Source: Thermothelomyces thermophilus ATCC 42464 (taxonomy: Eukaryota; Ascomycota; Sordariomycetes; Sordariales; Chaetomiaceae). Taken from it: a stretch of DNA of 64,000 nucleotides. Below are positions 56,901 through 64,000 of the stretch, in pieces (position 1 is the first letter of the stretch; each line of letters opens with the position of its first letter). Under the pieces are notes generated by a model. It did not search any database, was not told where the DNA came from, and saw only the letters and a list, made by a program, of their open reading frames with translations. The stretch lies in contig NC_016472.1 in the NCBI RefSeq assembly GCF_000226095.1, positions 3,658,001-3,722,000 of the forward strand, written 5' to 3'. A program made the translations under genes and the position numbers.

Positions 56901-57720
56901 GCTCGGCATCGGCATCGGAAAAGATGGTCATCTTCGACCGCGCCGGTTTAGACGACGGGCCGCCGAGCCCCGCCGGTTGCCTGGGGGCCTGGGGGTCACG
57001 AGGTGCGGCGGCGGCGGCAGAAAAGGGGTCGACCTTGGCCGCAAGTGCTGGTCGAGCTACCGGCAGGGCTGGGGAGGACGGGCCGTCGTTGGCGTCCGCC
57101 CGTTGCGCCCTCCGCTTCTCGAACTCGCCAAACTTGCGCAACAGCCGCGCTGCGGGCCGAGCCTCGCGCTCTATGCCCAGCTTGTAGACCTCCTCTGCCT
57201 GTGCCCATCTGCCGGCGCCCTCGAGCCAGGCAGCGTATTCTTCGTAGAAAAGGGCAAGTCCTTCGCCGATCGAGTGTCTCGAGAGGAAGACGAAAACCTC
57301 GCGCGGCGCGTCGGAGAAGAGATTGATGTAGTGTAGCCACAACCTGAGATATCGCGGGTCGTTCTTGTATTGAGCCGAGCCCACAAACGCCTTGGTTGCG
57401 CGCTCGAGAAGAGTGTGCAGCTGGGACTGCGGGGTGGCCTGGGCCGAGGGGTACGCGTCGAACGTCCAACGGACGTAGCGGTCGTAGATGTCGAGAGGAT
57501 CGTCCGACTCGGAGATGGCGGCAAGCTCCTCCTCAAACTCGGCGCGGATGCGGTCATTAACATCCTTGGTATCTAACGGCGACGGCGTCGACTGGGGTTG
57601 AAGCGGGGACCGGGAAAACAGCTCGGCAAGCTTCTTGGCTGACCGGCCGCTCGGGAGCGCCTGGATGTTTTCTTTGTGCTCCTCAATTATGTCAAAGTTG
57701 ACGGGGTCGTTGGGTGCCAT
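53971..57720 (-). CDS. bub1: spindle checkpoint kinase Bub1, MadBub architecture
   Basis: Kinetochore kinase and scaffold of the spindle assembly checkpoint. Exons 56728-57720, 56242-56635 and 53971-56180 (1198 aa). Features in order: KEN box 1 (HKENIQ, 16-18); a Bub1/Mad3 TPR domain (about 50-215, with YLRLWLHYINLFSDAPREVF); KEN box 2 (KKENTM, 300-302); a GLEBS Bub3-binding motif (TELSFEEVWAANRGWL, about 379-394); acidic linker; and a Cdk/Mps1-site-like segment LPFMTPITERTE near 650. The C-terminal kinase has GAGAFAPVY (838), Lys 892 (EALKMED), HGDIKADN (988-995) and DFG (1041-1043), all key residues present. Two KEN boxes plus an intact kinase in one protein mean it probably does both the Mad3/BubR1 and Bub1 jobs. 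The second splice is fixed by continuity into TVNPTTGKRERVFVDL. Confidence 0.95.
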
Positions 57721-58440
57721 CTTGGTGGTAGCGGCCGTCCTGCGACGGCAGAGACAATGAGGGGTCCCGGTCGCTTTTTTGAAGACTTAGTTTTGGACTT
57801 GGACAAGGAAGTCGAAATGCGCAAGGCAGCAAGGTAAACAGGTCCGAAAGAGGGGCAAAGAGAAATGAGTGTCGTTCTTGGATCGTTGACCTACCTGACT
57901 CGGGAAAACGGGGATGTCTTAGAGAAAGTGGACGCGCTGCGGGTTGGGTAATTTTGAGGGGTCGCGGGTCGCGACGAATCAGACACCCACTTTCCTGTTT
58001 CTGTTGGCTGGCTGAACCAAATATTTATCTCGTCGCCGTAGCAACCATCTACAGCTGCCCGCCATCTGGCAACAGACGATAAGTTGACCCTCTCAACTTA
58101 CTCAAGTGTCCTGCGTACAAGTGAGCGCCATGAGAGCCTCAATTTCCATTGAAGAGACTCGTGCGTTGCGCGAGTTGGGTCACTTGTAGTTCGGTTCGAA
58201 CCTTCGGTTCTCCCAACCCACCATCCTCTCTGCCGGATCTCCGGCCCTGCATAAATTCACCCGAGGCATCCTTGATACGGACATGACGACTGGCACGTAG
58301 ACAAGATTGGCTTGGTATTTTCTTCATTCTTTCTACATCATCATAGCCTCCATTTTCATGAATCGTACGTGAAGGTCAGTTTCATCAGTGGTAACGCTTT
58401 TGCCAGCCAACCGCCAAACCTGCCATTTGGCTTTCCCACT
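57721..58440. other. intergenic, bub1 promoter and enolase 3' flank
   Basis: 720 bp. GC-rich near bub1 and AT-richer toward the enolase stop. No element I can name with confidence. Confidence 0.5.
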
Positions 58441-60243
<1,803 letters not shown>

Positions 60244-61805
60244 AGGTTGAGCTTGGTTGGCAGTTCTCTCGGTGTGGTGGGATGATGAGTTGCTGAGAGA
60301 AAAAAAGGAGAGGTTAGGTAGGAAGTCGATCGGTGCTCGGAGAAGCTTGATGAGCGTAGGTTGACCTCAGGCTCGGGGAGGGGCAGGATTTGTTTTGGTG
60401 GGGTGATAAGGCGCTGCAGGGGGCGACAAGATTGTTAAGTGGTTGTTAGGACGCGCAGGCTTTCTACTGTAATTTCCTTAACAGTTTGGTGATGAGAACC
60501 GATCAAATGCTCCCGTCTCCATCCCTGCCCTAACTTTCCGTCCCGATACTATTGGCATGCAGCCCGAAACGACGGCCTCTTCCGTTGGGGACCTGCACGA
60601 CATTGAAACCTGGAACTCAGTCTTGCCCAGCCAATTCTGGTGAGTGCGGGGGTCAGTGGCCGCTTGTAAATCCGTTGTCGGAGCTCTCCCTACCTAACCT
60701 TGGAAGCAGAGGCGGGGCGGCTACAGGTAAGAAAGTCGGACCGACCTTCTCGCGAAAGCTCCCCTCTCCTGACGACGACTGTCTTAAACACTCTGTATAT
60801 AGGTATAACATGGTACGTTTAGATGGTAACTTCTTTGATCCAGAATTGCGAGCTTGCAATGCGTGAAAGCCGGCGTACACTTGGCTACCTTCCAACCTGC
60901 CCCTCCTCTTACTACCTCATTACACAACACTACCCCGCTGCGGGTTCCAAAAGTGGGTCTCAAGCTTGGATCTGTCCCCACAGAGAGCACCAGATGGTTC
61001 TGCGACCAACTTAGTTTGACGGTTGCGTTGAAAGTTCTCTTCGGGTGTTTCTGACGGCCAGGTCGAGTTTCAACAAAATACAGGCTCCCGTCCCTCGTCC
61101 GTGGAGCTTTATTTTAAGCTTTAGTTCCTAATTGTCCTTCTGCAGCCCGAGCTTGTCCAGGCCAGCGACGAAGAACGGTTGCCCCTTCCCAGTTCACGGG
61201 CAGTATGCCGTTTCAATTGTCTCGATGATGGTCTTTCTTGGACGACTAGCTACCCAGGTAAGGCAAATACAGTATGTACAACACCAATGTCAGCGGTTCG
61301 TGCAATGTTCGAAACCGTTGGCTACCCACCGCCAAGGTGTGAGAACGTAATGAATGTGCGTAATGATACATGGGCGGTTCTGCCGCGGTAACACAATGTC
61401 CACAGGACTCAAACCAGCTTCCGGAAGCGATCTGGTTCCTGGCCCAAACACACCAGGCCCAGGGGGTACAAACATACAACTTGGTCATCGATACTTCTCA
61501 TTCTCCATACTATGTAGTCCCTTATTTCTTTTTCTGGAAGCTCAAAATACAGGTTTTCGTTAAGTGGTTCTCCATCGTCCTGACCGCCTGCCAAAAGCAG
61601 TAAGCCAGAGCCGGCCACCCGAAGCAAAGACAGGGGCCTGTGCGGCATTCGTCGGCGCAGGGTCTCAAGGCAAGCCATTCGAGTTTCCAATTCGCATGCA
61701 AAAAATGCTTCAATCTGACGAGAGCTGTACGTAGTGTACGATAGGGTCCACTGTACATCTAAGTTACCGTCGCTCCTTTATAAGTCCATCATTCCTTCAT
61801 CCATA
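60244..61805. other. intergenic, divergent enolase / aminopeptidase promoters
   Basis: About 1.6 kb. Short frames only (up to 104 codons), none recognisable; no motif copy of the 11-mer. Confidence 0.5.
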
Positions 61806-64000
61806 ATGTTTCGTTCATCCGTTTCTGCGCGTCCTTTATGCCGTGGAGTGCAGCAGAGACCAGTTGCGCGAGCAGGAGCATTGCTGCAGTTCCGCGCCCA
61901 TCAGGCGTCAAGAAGGTTTACATCACGGTACGTCCTCGCATACGCAAGGACCCGCACCTACGAGGGGCGGGGAGCTAATCGATCGTCACCCCGCAGTTAC
62001 TCCGTCTTGATTCGCCTACCCTCATCCTCAGCAACAGCCAGTCCCTTAAACCGTCATCGACCGCTCTCTCAACCCCAAACGCTCCGTCTCCGTAGCCTGC
62101 CTGTCCGTTACTGCTCTTACCGCCGCCACAACATGTGCCGAACACACGCTGCGGCCGAAATGGCAGGTGGGGTGAACGTGCAGGCCAGGGAACTGCTCCC
62201 CACCAACGTCATCCCCCGGCACTACAATATCACGTTGGAGCCCGATTTCAAGAAGCTGACCTTTGACGGCACCGTCGTCATCGACCTCGACGTCGTCGAG
62301 GACTCCAAGTCCATCTCGCTGCACACACTCGAGCTCGACATCCATGACGCAAAGATCACCTCGGGCGGGCAGACAGTCAGGTCGGTCGCGTCCTCCCGCC
62401 GTCCCGTCCTCCTTCCTCCTCCACGCCTGCTTACTCGGTGCACAGCTCGTCCCCTACCGTGTCGTACAATGAAGACACCCAGGTCAGCACGTTTGAGTTC
62501 GGCAATGCCGTCACCAAGGGAAGCAAGGCGCAGCTCGAGATCAAGTTCACCGGCCAGCTCAACGACAAGATGGCCGGTTTCTACCGGTCGACCTACAAGA
62601 ACCCCGACGGCAGCGAGGGCATCATGGCCGTCACTCAGATGGAGCCCACCGACGCCCGCCGATCGTTCCCCTGCTTCGACGAGCCCTCTCTGAAGGCCGA
62701 GTTCACCGTCACTCTCGTTGCCGACAAAAAGTTGACTTGCCTGAGCAACATGGACGTCGCGTATGAGAAGGAGGTCAAGTCCGAGCAGACGGGTGGCATC
62801 AAGAAGGCCGTCACCTTCAACAAGTCTCCGCTCATGTCCACATATCTGGTGGCTTTCGTCGTCGGCGAGCTGAACTACATCGAGACCAACGAGTTCCGGG
62901 TACCGGTCCGCGTTTACGCCCCGCCCGGCCAAGACATTGAGCACGGCCGGTTCTCGCTGAACCTGGCCGCAAAGACGCTCGCGTTCTACGAGAAGGTCTT
63001 CGGTATCGAGTTCCCGCTTCCCAAGATGGACCAGATTGCCATCCCCGATTTCGCCCAGGGCGCGATGGAGAACTGGGGCCTCGTCACCTACCGTGTGGTA
63101 GACTTGCTGCTGGATGAGAAGGCCAGCGGTGCGGCGACGAAGGAGCGGGTAGCCGAAGTGGTGCAGCACGAGCTGGCGCACCAGTGGTTCGGCAACCTGG
63201 TCACGATGGACTGGTGGGACGGCTTGTGGCTTAACGAAGGGTTCGCCACCTGGGCGTCGTGGTACTCGTGCAACATCTTCTACCCGGAGTGGAAGGTTTG
63301 GGAGTCGTATGTGGTCGACAACCTCCAGCGTGCCCTCTCCCTGGATTCGCTCCGGAGCAGCCACCCGATCGAGGTTCCTGTCAAGAGGGCCGACGAGATC
63401 AACCAGATCTTCGATGCCATCTCGTACTCCAAGGGTTCCTGCGTCCTGCGCATGATCTCCACCTACCTCGGCGAGGAAACGTTCCTGGAGGGCGTCAGGC
63501 GGTACCTCAAGAAGCACGCGTACGGCAACACCCAGACCGGGGATCTGTGGGCGTCTCTCGCCGAAGCCAGCGGCAAGAAGGTGGAGGAGGTGATGCAGGT
63601 CTGGACCAAGAATATCGGTTTCCCCGTGGTGACGGTGACGGAGAAGGACGACAAGACCATTCACCTGAAGCAGAACCGGTTCCTCCGCACCGGCGACACC
63701 AAGCCCGAGGAGGATCAGGTCATCTACCCTGTCTTCCTTGGGTTGCGCACCAAGGATGGCATCGACGAGTCGCAAACTCTGACCAAGCGGGAGGATACCT
63801 TCACAGTGCCGAGCACCGACTTCTTCAAGCTCAACGCGAACCACACCGGTCTGTACCGCACTGCCTACTCGCCGGAACGGCTCAAGAAGCTGGGCGATGC
63901 CGCGAAGGAGGGACTGCTCAGTGTTGAGGATAGAGCCGGCATGATCGCTGATGCTGGCGCGCTCGCCACCTCTGGCTACCAGCGCACCTCGGGCGTCTTG
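61806..64000 (+). CDS. M1-family zinc aminopeptidase (Ape2/Aap1 type), partial at 3' end
   Basis: Puromycin-sensitive/alanine-arginine aminopeptidase of family M1. Exons 61806-61927, 61997-62380 and 62446 onward; the right edge cuts the protein in its C-terminal helical domain. The first ATG gives an Arg/Ser-rich, acid-free leader (MFRSSVSARPLCRGVQQRPV) typical of mitochondrial import. A second in-frame ATG at about 62133 (MCRTHAAAEMAGG) matches cytosolic starts in the family. The core begins LLPTNVIPRHYNITLEPDFK. Substrate motif GAMENWGL, zinc site HELAHQW with distal Glu in NEGFATW, and the catalytic Tyr region SYSKGSCVLRM are all present. The first intron (69 nt) is a multiple of three without stops, so retaining it would still give an open frame. 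Confidence 0.93.

Noticed and set aside
58185-58215. GGTTCGAACC, a possible tRNA B box
   Set aside because: It is a plain palindrome; no A box or acceptor stem is present upstream.
62222-63844. 540-codon antisense frame in the aminopeptidase gene
   Set aside because: Shadow of the M1 enzyme, whose zinc site and GAMEN motif lie on the other strand.

Overview
This window is nuclear DNA of a filamentous ascomycete. The gene models have short GT-AG introns (mostly 48-140 nt) with CTNAC-like branch points, GC-rich coding sequence, 5'UTR introns, and proteins whose closest relatives are Sordariomycete ones. The style (high-GC exons, low-complexity Pro/Gln tails, intergenic GTAC-rich patches) suggests Sordariales, possibly Chaetomiaceae. 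That placement is inference. I see no CRISPR array, rRNA or credible tRNA, and no recognisable transposon or virus-like element.

Layout, left to right: the end of the window carries RPP0 (60S stalk protein P0, minus, cut by the left edge), then TRM82 (plus, tRNA m7G methyltransferase WD subunit, behind a 5'UTR intron and a repeat-coding uORF). YDJ1/MAS5 follows (minus, farnesylated type I DnaJ, behind a four-unit heat-shock element), then SNT2 (minus, BAH/PHD/SANT/GATA chromatin reader, 1761 aa). A 5.6 kb gene-poor gap follows. Next are a HELQ/POLQ-type DNA helicase (plus, 12 exons, one of them apparently only 2 nt), a tiny hypothetical gene, a prolyl aminopeptidase (minus), a fungal protein of unknown function with Cys-Pro motifs (plus), a TVP38/TMEM64 membrane protein (minus) and a CCCH-zinc-finger/SMR putative RNA endonuclease (minus). 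Then come an F-box/JmjC oxygenase (minus), eIF4A (plus), YRA1/ALYREF (plus), an unrecognised probably mitochondrial protein (minus), a 1301-aa F-box/beta-propeller protein ending in a CaaX box (minus), APN1 (plus), a MadBub-type BUB1 checkpoint kinase (minus), enolase (minus) and an M1 aminopeptidase with a leader peptide (plus, cut by the right edge).

The genes are mostly single-copy housekeeping functions: translation (RPP0, eIF4A), tRNA modification (TRM82), mRNA export and quality control (YRA1, SMR/CCCH), protein folding and turnover (YDJ1, two aminopeptidases), DNA repair and mitosis (HELQ, APN1, BUB1) and chromatin (SNT2, JmjC). There is no sign of an operon or biosynthetic cluster. 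Exon coordinates were worked out by eye from splice consensus and protein continuity. Every multi-exon model given as complete sums to a multiple of three.

The most unusual signals are the 2-nt exon between two minimal introns inside the HHAG motif of the helicase; a dispersed 11-bp intergenic motif found five times exactly; the uORF whose stop overlaps the TRM82 start; and the CaaX box on the F-box protein.
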